From contig NZ_BONI01000026.1 in the NCBI RefSeq assembly GCF_016862635.1, positions 1 through 64,000 on the forward strand: a DNA stretch of 64,000 nucleotides, in the 5' to 3' direction. Below, in pieces: positions 24,359 to 34,111 of this stretch; position 1 is the first letter of the stretch; every line of letters starts with the position of its first letter. The stretch is from Catellatospora coxensis. GTDB taxonomy: Bacteria > Actinomycetota > Actinomycetes > Mycobacteriales > Micromonosporaceae. The position numbers and the translations under genes are program-made. The notes under the pieces were generated by a model that was not told where the DNA came from, did no database searches, and worked only from the letters and a program-made list of their open reading frames with translations.

Positions 24359-27300
24359 ATGAGTTCTCCACCCGTCCCTGAAACCGCCCGCCGCCGCCGC
24401 GCCTCAGCCCTCGCCCTGGGGCTGAGTCTGGTGGTGCTGTCCGTGTCCGCGCCCGGACCCGCCCACGCCGCGATCCCACCCCAGGATCCCGGGGTCACGT
24501 TGCGCACCTACGGCCTCGGAGCCGATCTGACCGTGCTGTGCACGCTCAAGCCCGGGCAGACCCCCAACTACGACAAGCTGATGCCGGTGATCAACTGGTC
24601 GACCCAGACCGACTTCGGCATCGCCGACAGATTCCTCACCCAGGTCATCGCGAACATCAACATCACCACCGCCGGCTCGTACGCCTTCCGGCTCACCAGC
24701 GACGACGGCTCCCGCCTGCGCATCGACAAGAGCACCGTCGTCGACAACGACGACTCCAACAGCAGCTTCACCACGGTCGTCAACCACGACGGCGTGCACG
24801 GCACCTCGTCCAAAGACGGCACCGTCGACCTGTCCGCCGGCTACCACAAGCTGCGCATCGAACACTTCGACAACACCGGTGGGCAGGCGCTCAAACTGGA
24901 ATGGCAGCCACCGGGCACGACACAGTTCGTCGTCGTGCCGACCACGGCGCTGAGCACCGAAGCCGGAGTCACCCGGGTGACCGCGCCGGGGACCAAGGAA
25001 TGCGTCGAAGGCGGCGACACCCCGGGCGACGGGCTGCCACTGAACGCGGTGCACCCCAACTACGCGCTGACCGACCTGCGTCCCAGCGGGTTCCAGCCGA
25101 AAGTCACCGGCATGGACTGGCTGCCCGACAACCGGCTGGCCATCACCACCTGGGGCGGCGACTACGGCACCACCCAGCCGCTCGGCGAGGTCTACCTGCT
25201 GGGCAACGTCACCGGCGCCACCTCCGCCGCCCAGGTGACGGTGAAGAGGATCGCCACCGGCATGCAGGACCCGATGGGCATCAAGTACGTCGACGGCAAG
25301 CTGTACGTCTCGGAACGGTCCCGGCTGGTCGAGCTGAACGACACCAACGGCGACGAGATCATCGATACCAAGCGGACGGTCGCGACCTGGCCGTTCGGCG
25401 GCACCTACCACGAGTTCGCGTTCGGCCTGCTGTACAAGGACGGATACTTCTACCTCAACCTGTCGGTCCAGATCACCCCCGGCGGGCGCACCACCAGACC
25501 GCAGCTCGCCGCCAACCGCGGCACCGCGATCAAGGTGAACAAGGCCACCGGACAGGTCGAGTACACGGCAAGCGGGCTGCGCACCCCCAACGGCATGGGT
25601 TGGGGTCCCGAAGGCGGCATCTTCGTCACCGACAACCAGGGCGACTGGCTGTCGGCCAACAAGCTGGTACAGCTCAAGCCAGGCCGGTTCTTCAACCACT
25701 ACAACGACCCGGCCGGTCCGTTCGACTCCAACGCCGTCACCCAGCCGGTCCTGTGGCTGCCGCACAACGAGATCGCGAACTCGCCGAGCACCCCGATCAT
25801 GCTCACCCAGGGCCAGTTCGCCGGGCAGATGCTGTTCGGTGACGTCACCTACGGCGGCATCCAGCGCGGCTACCTGGAGAAGGTCAACGGCGAGTACCAG
25901 GGCGCGGTCTTCCGCTTCACCCAGGGGCTGGAGGCCGGCATCAGCCGGATCACCCTCGGCCCCGACGGCGCGATCTACGCCGGCGGCATCGGCGACGAAC
26001 GCGCCAGCAGCAACTGGCGCCAGCAGGGCAAGCTCCGCTACGGTCTGCAGAAGCTGACCCCCACCAGCAGCAACGCCTTCGACATCCTGGCGATGCGGGC
26101 GGTGGCCGGCGGCTTCGAACTCGAATACACCCAGCCGCTGTCGGCCGCGACGCTGAGCTCGCTGACGTCTCGGTACCAGGTCCAGCAATGGCGCTACACC
26201 CCGACCTCGGCCTACGGCGGGCCGAAGGTCGACCTGGAGACGCTGGGCGTCACCTCGGCGATCCCCTCGGCCGACGGCAGGAAGGTCACCCTGCGGATCA
26301 ACGGCTTGGAAGCCGGACGGGTGGTGTACGTGCACTCGCCGCGGCCGTTCAGCTCGGCTTCCGGGCAGTCCCTGTGGAGCACGGAGGCCTGGTACACCCT
26401 CAACGCGCTGCCCGGCAGCACCTATGAGGCCGAGCAGGCGGCGCTCAGCAGCGCGAACGTAGGAACCGAACACGCCGGGTACAGCGGGACCGGGTACGCC
26501 GACTTCGCCGATGCGGCCAACACCGGCGGATATGTCGAATGGACGGTGAACGTGCCGACCGCGGGATCCCACTCGCTGGCATTCCGGTACGCCAACGGCA
26601 AGACCGTCGACCGGCCGCTGGCCATCGCGGTCAACGGCACGGCACTCAGCCCGGCGCTGTCGTTCCCGCCGACGGGCGCGTGGACCACCTGGCGAACCGC
26701 GTCGCTGGCCACGACGCTGCCGGCCGGGCAGGTCAAGATCCGTGCGACCACGACGGGCGCCAACGGCAGCAACCTCGACCAGCTGGTCGTCACTCCGGTG
26801 TCCCGTATCGCACTGTTCGACGGCACCGGGCTGGCGGCGTGGGAGCACTCGGACGGCAGCCCGGCGACCTGGCCGGTGTCCGGAGGGTCCATGGAATCGC
26901 TGGGCGGGAACATCCGCACCAGGGCGAAGTTCGGCGACTTCAAGCTGCACGGCGAGTGGCTGGAACCGGCCTACCCGCCGGAGGTCACCGGACAGGCCCG
27001 CGGCAACAGCGGGTTCTACCTTCAGGAACGCTACGAGATCCAGGTGCTGGACTCCTACGGTGACACCACCCTGGCCAACAACGAGGCCGGAGCCATCTAC
27101 CTCAAGCGAGCCCCCGACCGGAACATGGCCACCGCGCCCAACACCTGGCAGACCTTCGACATCACGTTCCGCGCCGCGCGGTTCAGCGCGACGGGCACGA
27201 AACTCGAAGACGCCAGGGTCACCGTGGTGTGGAACGGCGTCGTCGTCCACAACAACGTCGCCGTCAACGGCCCCACCGGCAACGGCCAGCCCGAAGGGCC

Positions 27301-27388
27301 GACGCCTGGCCCGATAGGTCTGCAGGACCACGGCGACCCGGGCGCGAACCCCCGCTTCCGCAACATCTGGATCGAACCGCTGAGTTGA
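24359..27388 (+). CDS. Secreted PA14 / beta-propeller / CBM6 / DUF1080 protein
   Basis: This 1009-residue protein has a signal peptide (1-38) and then, in order: a PA14-like domain about 55-200 (TAGSYAFRLTSDDGSRLRID); a sugar-dehydrogenase-like six-bladed propeller about 240-560; a linker beta domain; a CBM6-like domain from about 687 (YEAEQAALSS); and a C-terminal DUF1080/3-keto-disaccharide-hydrolase-like domain from about 816 (ARGNSGFYLQERYEIQVLDS). This set suggests extracellular binding and processing of a carbohydrate. AAGGA precedes the ATG. It is divergent from the cupin/importer cluster, but no direct functional link is proven. Confidence 0.83.
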   Translation: MSSPPVPETARRRRASALALGLSLVVLSVSAPGPAHAAIPPQDPGVTLRTYGLGADLTVLCTLKPGQTPNYDKLMPVINWSTQTDFGIADRFLTQVIANINITTAGSYAFRLTSDDGSRLRIDKSTVVDNDDSNSSFTTVVNHDGVHGTSSKDGTVDLSAGYHKLRIEHFDNTGGQALKLEWQPPGTTQFVVVPTTALSTEAGVTRVTAPGTKECVEGGDTPGDGLPLNAVHPNYALTDLRPSGFQPKVTGMDWLPDNRLAITTWGGDYGTTQPLGEVYLLGNVTGATSAAQVTVKRIATGMQDPMGIKYVDGKLYVSERSRLVELNDTNGDEIIDTKRTVATWPFGGTYHEFAFGLLYKDGYFYLNLSVQITPGGRTTRPQLAANRGTAIKVNKATGQVEYTASGLRTPNGMGWGPEGGIFVTDNQGDWLSANKLVQLKPGRFFNHYNDPAGPFDSNAVTQPVLWLPHNEIANSPSTPIMLTQGQFAGQMLFGDVTYGGIQRGYLEKVNGEYQGAVFRFTQGLEAGISRITLGPDGAIYAGGIGDERASSNWRQQGKLRYGLQKLTPTSSNAFDILAMRAVAGGFELEYTQPLSAATLSSLTSRYQVQQWRYTPTSAYGGPKVDLETLGVTSAIPSADGRKVTLRINGLEAGRVVYVHSPRPFSSASGQSLWSTEAWYTLNALPGSTYEAEQAALSSANVGTEHAGYSGTGYADFADAANTGGYVEWTVNVPTAGSHSLAFRYANGKTVDRPLAIAVNGTALSPALSFPPTGAWTTWRTASLATTLPAGQVKIRATTTGANGSNLDQLVVTPVSRIALFDGTGLAAWEHSDGSPATWPVSGGSMESLGGNIRTRAKFGDFKLHGEWLEPAYPPEVTGQARGNSGFYLQERYEIQVLDSYGDTTLANNEAGAIYLKRAPDRNMATAPNTWQTFDITFRAARFSATGTKLEDARVTVVWNGVVVHNNVAVNGPTGNGQPEGPTPGPIGLQDHGDPGANPRFRNIWIEPLS

Positions 27389-27396
27389 CGCACACC

Positions 27397-27429
27397 CTGG
27401 TGCCGCCGCTCTCCGCGCGGCGGCACCAG
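27397..27429 (+). terminator. Intrinsic terminator hairpin
   Basis: CTGGTGCCGCCG pairs perfectly with CGGCGGCACCAG (27418-27429) across a 9-base loop, starting 8 bases after the stop codon of the large secreted protein. Confidence 0.8.
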
Positions 27430-27621
27430 AGTGCTGAGCCACGTGATCGCCACCGCAGAACCATCCGGAGAAACCGGGTCAAGCTCGATCAGGATTCGTC
27501 GTGTCGGTGAGGGGCCGACTGGTGGGTCGCGTCGGCCCCGTGTGTCGTCGAGTGCCAGCAGGGCAGTGCCGGTGCCCGTCCGGCGGTATCCTCCCCGAAT
27601 CGATGCCAATCGTGAGGAAAC

Positions 27622-28263
27622 GTGAAACGTCTGGCGGTCGCTCTCGCGGCGACGCTGATCGGCTCGCTCCTGGTCGCGCCCGGTCCGGCCGCGGCCGCCG
27701 CCGAGTCGCTGAAGACCCTCGCCGCCGCTTCACGCGGCGGCACCGGGCCGCTCATCGGCTCCGCCATGCGGCACAGCGCGATGGGCGACGACGCGTACAC
27801 GCAGCGGGCGGCGCAGGAGTTCAGCCTCATCGCGCCCGAGAGCGAGTTTGTGTGGGGGTCTGTCAACCGGGGTGCCGACCCGGCCAACCCGTACCACGGT
27901 GTGTACGGGTTCGATCGGCTCGACCCTGTCGTCGACTTCGCCAGAACGAACAACCAGACCATCATCGGTCAGCACCTGGCCTGGCACACCGACATCCCGG
28001 TCTACGACGCCGGGGCCGGCCAGATTCGCCTGTACGTCAACGGCCGGCTGCAGTCGTCGCGGTCAGGTGTGACCTCGTGGGCGGCGAACAATACCCTGCG
28101 CATCGGCCACGCTCTGGAGGGTCTGCGGTTCCTCGGCGGGATCGACGATGTGCGGCTGTTCCAGAAACGGCAAGATCCCCGCTGGCCGGCCGGGTTCCGG
28201 CCGGCCAGCGGGTACTGGTCAGGTGCTATTGGCGGGGGTTGCCGTCGAGTACCGGAGGAGTAG
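27622..28263 (+). pseudogene. Collapsed GH10 xylanase-LamG gene
   Basis: The 213-codon frame starts at GTG with GAGGA upstream and a good signal peptide (1-26). Residues 38-127 match the N-terminal third of glycoside hydrolase family 10, including SEFVWGSVN and IIGQHLAWHTDIP. The frame then jumps directly into the last strands of a LamG/concanavalin-like domain (IRLYVNGRLQSS, then IGHALEG and GGIDDVRLFQ). GH10 normally needs about 300 residues with two catalytic glutamates in the missing part, so no activity is expected. The frame reads through a hairpin before stopping and overlaps the convergent VWD gene. An internal deletion is the simplest explanation. Confidence 0.75.
28178..28212. terminator. 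Strong hairpin between GH10 remnant and VWD gene
   Basis: A perfect 16-bp stem starting CCCGCTGGCCGGCC, with a 3-base loop (28194-28196), begins 14 bases past the VWD stop codon. It lies inside the last codons of the GH10 remnant, which suggests that the remnant's original stop was lost. Confidence 0.8.
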
Positions 28264-30064
28264 CGCCGACATAAGCCTGCGCAGCCCTCTCGCCGAGCAC
28301 CGCGACGTCCAGGGTGCAGTTGTCGAGCCAGGCCTGGTGGATCTCGGCCCGGACACAGACGGCCTGCGCCTGCTGGCGGAGGTCCTGCGGCAGGTCGTTC
28401 ACGAAGAACGGCCGGCTCGGGGTGCCGTTGGGGATCTGGCCGCTGCAGGGAGCGAGCAGAGTGGAGGTCGGCGGGACCCGCCAGCTCTTGCCGTAGACGT
28501 TGTACAGGTCGTTGAACGACAGCGGGACGTTGAACACGGTGCCGTCAGCCGCTTCGAGCTTGGTGGCGTCGTTGTTCGGGTTGCCGAGCAGGCCGCGTAC
28601 CGTCGTCGGCCAGGTGCCCAGGCCCACCGACAGGTCGACGTGGGTGGGGTTGACCTGGGCCTTCATGCTGTCGCCGGCTTCGTTGACGACGGTGTAGGTG
28701 TTGCCGCTGCGGTTGACGACGACCCCGCCCGGCACGGCGAGCTGGCCTGAGGTGAGGGTGGTCAGGTTGCCGTTGACGTAGAGCTTCGGGCCCAGTGCCA
28801 CGACGACGCTGGTGCTGCCCGTGCGGGCGCCGACGCAGGAGTTGACCGAGGCGTTGGGCCAGTTCGGGGCGCCGGACACCTTGCGCGACTCGACCTGGAA
28901 GCCCGTGCCGGTACGCGCTTCGACGAAGTCGCCGCTGGCCTGGAAGTCGTAGGACAGCCCGGAGAAGGTGTGCTGGTGGGTGTCGCCGATGGCGGTGGCG
29001 TACGCGCAGTTGGCGGTCGAGGAGTTGGTCGTGTTCTCCGTGAACACGATGGCGGGGCCGGGCGGTCCGGCGGGCGGCGGGGCAGAGCCGAAGCTGAGGT
29101 TGTTGGTCTCGCCGGTGAAGCCCTGGGCCACGCAGATGGGTGCGGCGGTGCCGCCGTAGTTGATGCGGGTCCGGACGGTCAGCGACGCGCCGGGGTTGAA
29201 GTTGGCCTGGAATCCGCCGCCGTCGCCGAACACGTTGAACTCGGCGATCTTCCAGCCCGCGGCCGCGTTGACGTAGTTGCCGCCGGCGATCGTGTAGGCG
29301 GTGAGCCCGACGAACGTGGTGACGCTGTCGCTGCCGGGGTTCGCCGTGCCGGACACCCGCAGGTTGGCCAGGTTCGTGATCGGCTGCATGGGCACCACCG
29401 CGCCGAAGGGGCTGTTGCGGTAGCAGTGGATGCCGTAGGTGAACCACCCGGCGGGGCAGGGGGCGCTGTAGAAGATGAGCCAGTACTGGATGAACGACAG
29501 TCCGCTGGTGCCGTCCTGCGCGTAGATGAACTGCTCCCAGCCCCGGCAGTTCGGGTCGGGCGAGGCCGCACAGGCGGTGCTGACGAAGAAGTCGGTGTTC
29601 AGCTGCAGCGAGTACGCGTTGGCCACCGGGGCCCCCACGCCGTTGGGGGGACTGCTGACGCTGGTGACACCCGAGACGTTGTCGAACGAGCCGATGGCGT
29701 TGAAGATGAACCCGCTGGGCGCCTTCGCCGAGAGGTCATCGCCGTTGCCCACCACCATGGGCCGCGGACCGGTGCGAGGGCCCATCGGAAGAGCCGGGCG
29801 GGGGACCATCGGGTTTTGCGACGGCGTGGCGCACGCCGACTCCTGCCACGCGAGGGCCGGGTAGGTTGCCTGGTAGCAGCCCTTCGTGGGCCTGGTGAGC
29901 TGTGAGATCCTCGTCTGCCAGGTCTGCTGGGCGGCCATGGTGGGTTGCGCGTCGATCGCTGCGCTGGCCTGCGCGGCTCCCGTGGACACCAGCAGCAGGG
30001 CCGCCATGGTGACCGCGGTCAGCACCCGGTGCCTCGTGGTTCGTGTGGGGCGGGACAGCCTCAT
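28226..30064 (-). CDS. Secreted protein with a von Willebrand type D-like domain
   Basis: The 612-residue protein has a signal peptide (about 1-37) with GGGAGGAG before the ATG. Residues about 95-370 form an Asn/Gly-rich beta region with paired cysteines that I do not recognise. A VWD-like domain starts near 380 with DTHQHTFSGLSYDFQASGDF and continues with KLYVNGNLT, VRGLLGNPNNDATK and SWRVPPTSTL. A C8-like cysteine tail ends the protein. VWD domains mediate extracellular adhesion or multimerisation in animals. Bacterial members are secreted proteins of unknown role. Confidence 0.75.
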   Translation of the reverse strand: MRLSRPTRTTRHRVLTAVTMAALLLVSTGAAQASAAIDAQPTMAAQQTWQTRISQLTRPTKGCYQATYPALAWQESACATPSQNPMVPRPALPMGPRTGPRPMVVGNGDDLSAKAPSGFIFNAIGSFDNVSGVTSVSSPPNGVGAPVANAYSLQLNTDFFVSTACAASPDPNCRGWEQFIYAQDGTSGLSFIQYWLIFYSAPCPAGWFTYGIHCYRNSPFGAVVPMQPITNLANLRVSGTANPGSDSVTTFVGLTAYTIAGGNYVNAAAGWKIAEFNVFGDGGGFQANFNPGASLTVRTRINYGGTAAPICVAQGFTGETNNLSFGSAPPPAGPPGPAIVFTENTTNSSTANCAYATAIGDTHQHTFSGLSYDFQASGDFVEARTGTGFQVESRKVSGAPNWPNASVNSCVGARTGSTSVVVALGPKLYVNGNLTTLTSGQLAVPGGVVVNRSGNTYTVVNEAGDSMKAQVNPTHVDLSVGLGTWPTTVRGLLGNPNNDATKLEAADGTVFNVPLSFNDLYNVYGKSWRVPPTSTLLAPCSGQIPNGTPSRPFFVNDLPQDLRQQAQAVCVRAEIHQAWLDNCTLDVAVLGERAAQAYVGATPPVLDGNPRQ

Positions 30065-30371
30065 CGTTCTCCTCCCGAGTCTTGTCTGTGGGGCACCAAT
30101 CAGGACAGCAGGCAGCGGCTGTGATCCAGCTGCGAAACGGTTGCCGCCCGCCGGGATCGGCATCGACAGCCGACGCCGGCCGCGCCGGCGACAGGACAGA
30201 CCTGCAGGTCGCCCGCTCGACGCCGGCCGGGTGGCACGTGCCGGCGGGTCGATCCGGAGCCGTCACAACCGATTCACAACCGCCGTTTCGTAGCCTGGCC
30301 GTGGCCGTCGACGTCCCCAACCCGCCGTCGGACTGGCCACGGCGAGAAGAGGCGGCCGGAAAAGGCGTCCC
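30065..30371. other. Divergent intergenic region
   Basis: These 307 bases separate the VWD gene (minus) from the Calx-beta gene (plus). They must hold both promoters. I see no supported gene, long inverted repeat or clear promoter pair. Confidence 0.35.
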
Positions 30372-30890
30372 GTGATACGACTGCTCCGCCTGCCGCTGCT
30401 GACCGCGGCCGCCGCCGCGACGCTGACGGCGATGATCCTGCTTGCCGGCAGCCCGGCCGGCACACCGATCCGCCCCGTGAACGTGACCGTCTCGCTGAGC
30501 CCGGTGCCGTCTCCCAGCCCGTCGCCTTCCCCGAGCCCGTCACCGGGCTCGGGCTGCGACGGCTGTGTCCAACCGACGGACACCCTCTGCTGGGAAAGTC
30601 ACCCGCGCTGCTTCGTGCTCGTGGTGCGGGTGCCGGCCCGCGCCAACGCGGTCACGGCACGCTTCAAGACCGTCGGCATGACCGCCCGGCCGGGGATCGA
30701 CTACGTCGGGGTCGACTCCGGAACGCTGGTGATCCAGCCGAACCAGTCCTCGGCCGAGATCTCGATCCAGCTGATACCGAATCCGAACGCGCGCGAGGAC
30801 CGGACGTTCGGCGTCGAGCTGTTCGAGGTGTCGGGCGCCGGGTTGATCAGACCGATGGCGACGGTGACGATCAGGCGCTCGCGCGGCTAA
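30372..30890 (+). CDS. Secreted or anchored Calx-beta-like protein
   Basis: The 172-residue protein begins at GTG with an N-terminal hydrophobic helix (about 8-27), then a Pro-Ser repeat linker (residues about 43-59). A Calx-beta-like domain follows with the pattern TARPGIDYVGVDSGTLVIQP and a later EDRTFGVELFEVSG. Calx-beta domains usually bind calcium and mediate adhesion, but the domain alone here gives no enzyme activity. Its stop overlaps the stop of the convergent AfsR-like gene by four bases. Confidence 0.75.
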   Translation: MIRLLRLPLLTAAAAATLTAMILLAGSPAGTPIRPVNVTVSLSPVPSPSPSPSPSPSPGSGCDGCVQPTDTLCWESHPRCFVLVVRVPARANAVTARFKTVGMTARPGIDYVGVDSGTLVIQPNQSSAEISIQLIPNPNAREDRTFGVELFEVSGAGLIRPMATVTIRRSRG

Positions 30891-33800
30891 CGGGCTTCGG
30901 CTCCGGCCTGCCCGAACAGTTCGGCGGCCAGCTCGTCGTGGTGACGCGCCTGCGCAGTGCGTTCGGTGCGGGCGGCGAGCTGGCCCAGGTCGCGGTGGAT
31001 CGCGGCGGTCTCGTACGGGTCCGGGGCCAGCTCGCGCGCCGACAGGGCCAGACTGAGATGTTCGCCGGCCGCCGCGGCGTCGCCGGCCGCGAGATCGATG
31101 CGGCCCAGGTTGGCCAGCGCGATCGCCTCCTGGTGCGGGTCGGCCTGCTGCCGGCTGAGGGTCAGCGCCTGGAGGAAGTACTCGGTGGCCGAGGTGAACT
31201 GCTGCCGGGCGAATTCGGTCAGCCCGAGGTTGTTCAGCGTCTCGGCCTGGTAGCGGCGGTCGCCGGTCTGGCGCCGCAGGATCAGCGCATCGTGGAACCG
31301 GGCCGTGGCGAGCTCCCACTCGCCGCGGTCGCGGTGAGCCTGGCCCAGGCCGCCCAGCGCCACGGCCTCCAGCCGAGGATTGCCGATCTCGCGGCTGGCG
31401 GCCAGCGCGCGGCTGAGGTGGTCGAGGGCGAGGTCGGCTTGGCCCATGCGGACATAGGCGTCACCCAGGTTGCTCAGCGTCAGCGCGACGCCCAGCTCGT
31501 TGCCCTCGGCCAGGTGCAGCGCGAGCGCCTGACCGTAGGCGTCGACGGCTTCGGGAAAGCGCCTGGCGCCGGCGAGGGCGACCGCGATGTTGTTGCGCAC
31601 GTGGGCCTCACCCCGCTTGTCGCCGTGGGCCTGCAGGACCTCCAGCGCCTGGTTCAGGGTGGTCAGCGCCTGGTCGAAGCTGCGGGTGGTCACGTACGCC
31701 ACGCCCAGCCCGCTGCCCATCAGCCCCTCGGCCACCGGATCACCGGCGGCCCGGGCGGCGGCCAGACCGAGCCGGCACAGCTGGATGCGCTGGGTCCAGT
31801 GGCCACGGGAGTCGAAGAACCCGGTGACCAGGTAGGTCATCTGCCAGGCCGTGTCGGGGCGGCCGTGGTCCATCGCGCACGTCAGGACCGGCAGCAGATT
31901 CTCGCGCTCGCCGTCGAGGAACGACAGCGCGCGATCGGCGTCGGCCCGGAACGGCAGCGTCGGCGGAGGGTGGGCGACAGCGACGCGGACCCGGTCACGG
32001 CCACGGTCGACGATCTTGTTGGCGGCGTCGGCGACGGTCAGGTACCAGTCCAGGATCCGGTCCACGATGTCGGCGCGGGCCTGCTCGGACTCGCCGCGCT
32101 GGGCGCACTCGCGCGCGTACAGGCCGATGAGGTCGTGGAAGCGGTAGCGGCCATTGGCGATCTCGGTGACCAGGTGCACGGCGGCCAGCTCGTCCAGCGC
32201 CTGCCGGGCCGCGGTCGGTGTGACGTCGGCGGCCGACGCGGCCAGATGAGGGCCGAAGGTGGCACCCGGGTGCAGCCCCAACGCCCGGAACACCCGCGCG
32301 GTGACCGGCTCCAGGACCTCGTACGCCGTCGCGAAGACCGTCCGCAGGTTGCGGGAGTCACCTTCGACCGACAGCTCGTCCAGCCGCTCGCCGGTGGACA
32401 GCTCCTCGGCCAGGTCGGCGATGTCCCGCATCGGTCGGGAGGTCAACTTGGCCGCCGCGATCTGCAGGGCCAGCGGCATACGGTCGCACAGTTCGACGAG
32501 TTCGGCGGCGCTGTCGGGCTCGCGGCCCAGCCGCTGCGAACCCAGCACGCTGTCGAGCAGGTCCAGCGCCTCGTCGGGGCGCAGCGCATCGAGAGCGACG
32601 ACCTTGACCGCATGATGGGTCTTCAGCGCGGTGAGCCGGTGCCGGGAAGTCACCACCAGCAGCGTGTCGGTGTTCGCCGGGACGAGCGGCAGGACCTGCG
32701 CCACGGTGCCGGCGTTGTCGGCCAGGATCAGCATCCGCCGGTCGCGGGTCAGCGAACGGTACAGCCCGACCCGGCCCAGCCCGTCGTCCGGGCCGCCACG
32801 ATCGGGCTGGTCGAGGCCGGCCAGCACGTGTGCCAGCGCCTCGGTCGGGGTGACCGCCACCGCCGGGTCATGCCCACGCAGGTCGAGAAACACCTGCCCG
32901 TCAGGGAAGTCCGCGGCGGCCCGGTGGCCCCACTGCACGGCCAGGGCGGTCTTGCCCATGCCTGCCGCGCCGGAGATCACCACAACCTGGACGTCGGGGT
33001 CGGCGGCCGCGGCGTCCAGCTGCGCCAGCTCGTCGCTGCGCCCGGTGAAGTGCCCGACCGGGCCGGGCAACTCGGCCGGGCGGGGCCGCGGGCGGACCAG
33101 CGGCGAGGACACCTCGACCGGCGCCGGCCCATGCTGGTCGAGGACGGGATCGCGGCGAAGCATCTGCACGTAGAGGACGGCCAGTTCGGAGCACGGTTCG
33201 GCGCCCAGCTCCTCCCGCAGGTGGACCCGCAGCAGGTGGTAGAGGTTCAACGCGTCGTTGGTCCGCCCGCACCGGTACAGCGCCAGCAGCGCGAGTCCGA
33301 CCAGGCGTTCGTGGAACGGGTACCGGGCCAGCAGCCGCTGCAGCTCGCCGACGGCCGCGACGTGCCGCCCCAGGCGCAGCTCGCCGTCCCACAGGTCGCA
33401 GAACGCGGCAAGCCTGACCTCCTCCAGCCGGATCAGCTCGCCCGCCGCCCAGCCGTACGCCTCGGCGCCGGCGAAGGCGTCGCCGCGCCACAGGTCCAGC
33501 GCCCGGTGCAGCCGGCTGACGGCCGCCGTGTCGGCGCCGTCGCCGAGTTCGGCGCGCGCCAGCCTGACCTCGCGTTCGAAGCGGTGCGCGTCGACGAGGC
33601 CGAGGTCGATGGTCAGCTGGTAGCCCGAGTCGTTCGTGTGCACCAGATCGACCAGGCCGCACTCGTCCAGTGCCTGCCGGAGCCGGGCGATGTGGCTGTG
33701 CAGGGTCTTCACGGCGGTGCGCGGCGGTTCGTCACCCCAGAGGCCGTCGACCAGCCAGGTCTTGGAGATCGTGTCAGGTGCGCCGAGTGCCAGCAGCCCG

Positions 33801-33922
33801 ACCAGCGCGGGTTGGCGGTTTCCGGTGAACACTGCGTGGCCGGCAGGTCCGGTCACCTCGATCGGACCGAGCAACCGGATACGCGGCGCCTGCTCAGCCG
33901 GAGCTGATCTGGTCTGTGGCAA
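30887..33922 (-). CDS. AfsR-like regulator: BTAD, NB-ARC ATPase, TPR
   Basis: This 1011-residue protein has a winged helix (about 14-105), a BTAD ending with LREELGAEP near 245, an NB-ARC ATPase with P-loop GAAGMGKTAL near 322 and MPLALQIAAAKL near 485, and at least six TPR units in the last 350 residues. It starts with TTG at 33922, with GGGAGG eight bases upstream. It is about 85 residues longer than the AfsR-like protein at 16058-18841 and differs in sequence, so it is not a recent duplicate. It likely activates genes in response to an unknown signal. Confidence 0.88.
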   Translation of the reverse strand: MPQTRSAPAEQAPRIRLLGPIEVTGPAGHAVFTGNRQPALVGLLALGAPDTISKTWLVDGLWGDEPPRTAVKTLHSHIARLRQALDECGLVDLVHTNDSGYQLTIDLGLVDAHRFEREVRLARAELGDGADTAAVSRLHRALDLWRGDAFAGAEAYGWAAGELIRLEEVRLAAFCDLWDGELRLGRHVAAVGELQRLLARYPFHERLVGLALLALYRCGRTNDALNLYHLLRVHLREELGAEPCSELAVLYVQMLRRDPVLDQHGPAPVEVSSPLVRPRPRPAELPGPVGHFTGRSDELAQLDAAAADPDVQVVVISGAAGMGKTALAVQWGHRAAADFPDGQVFLDLRGHDPAVAVTPTEALAHVLAGLDQPDRGGPDDGLGRVGLYRSLTRDRRMLILADNAGTVAQVLPLVPANTDTLLVVTSRHRLTALKTHHAVKVVALDALRPDEALDLLDSVLGSQRLGREPDSAAELVELCDRMPLALQIAAAKLTSRPMRDIADLAEELSTGERLDELSVEGDSRNLRTVFATAYEVLEPVTARVFRALGLHPGATFGPHLAASAADVTPTAARQALDELAAVHLVTEIANGRYRFHDLIGLYARECAQRGESEQARADIVDRILDWYLTVADAANKIVDRGRDRVRVAVAHPPPTLPFRADADRALSFLDGERENLLPVLTCAMDHGRPDTAWQMTYLVTGFFDSRGHWTQRIQLCRLGLAAARAAGDPVAEGLMGSGLGVAYVTTRSFDQALTTLNQALEVLQAHGDKRGEAHVRNNIAVALAGARRFPEAVDAYGQALALHLAEGNELGVALTLSNLGDAYVRMGQADLALDHLSRALAASREIGNPRLEAVALGGLGQAHRDRGEWELATARFHDALILRRQTGDRRYQAETLNNLGLTEFARQQFTSATEYFLQALTLSRQQADPHQEAIALANLGRIDLAAGDAAAAGEHLSLALSARELAPDPYETAAIHRDLGQLAARTERTAQARHHDELAAELFGQAGAEAR

Positions 33923-33967
33923 ACCCGGCCTCCCTCGCGGACGCGCGAACGCAGACAGTTATCATCA

Positions 33968-33990
33968 CCTATCTCTAGGTCGAGGATAGG
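33968..33990. promoter_or_regulatory. Inverted repeat in divergent promoter region
   Basis: CCTATC and GATAGG are separated by 11 bases, 46 bases upstream of the AfsR-like start and 122 bases before the comB-like start. The dyad extends imperfectly outwards (ATCA and TGAT). A repressor or activator site is possible. Confidence 0.35.
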
Positions 33991-34111
33991 CGGTGATCGA
34001 CAAAGGCGACAACCGTCCCGCAGCCGAATGACAGAGGCCCGCGGCTGTCCGGCCCGAGTCTGTTCGGGTCCCGTCGCGCGGTCGGCCGAGCGAGTGCCGC
34101 ATCATTTCCCG

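Noticed and set aside
24404-27442. 1012-codon minus-strand frame opposite the PA14/DUF1080 gene
   Set aside because: It has no family motif and no start signal, and its codon bias is that of an antisense shadow.
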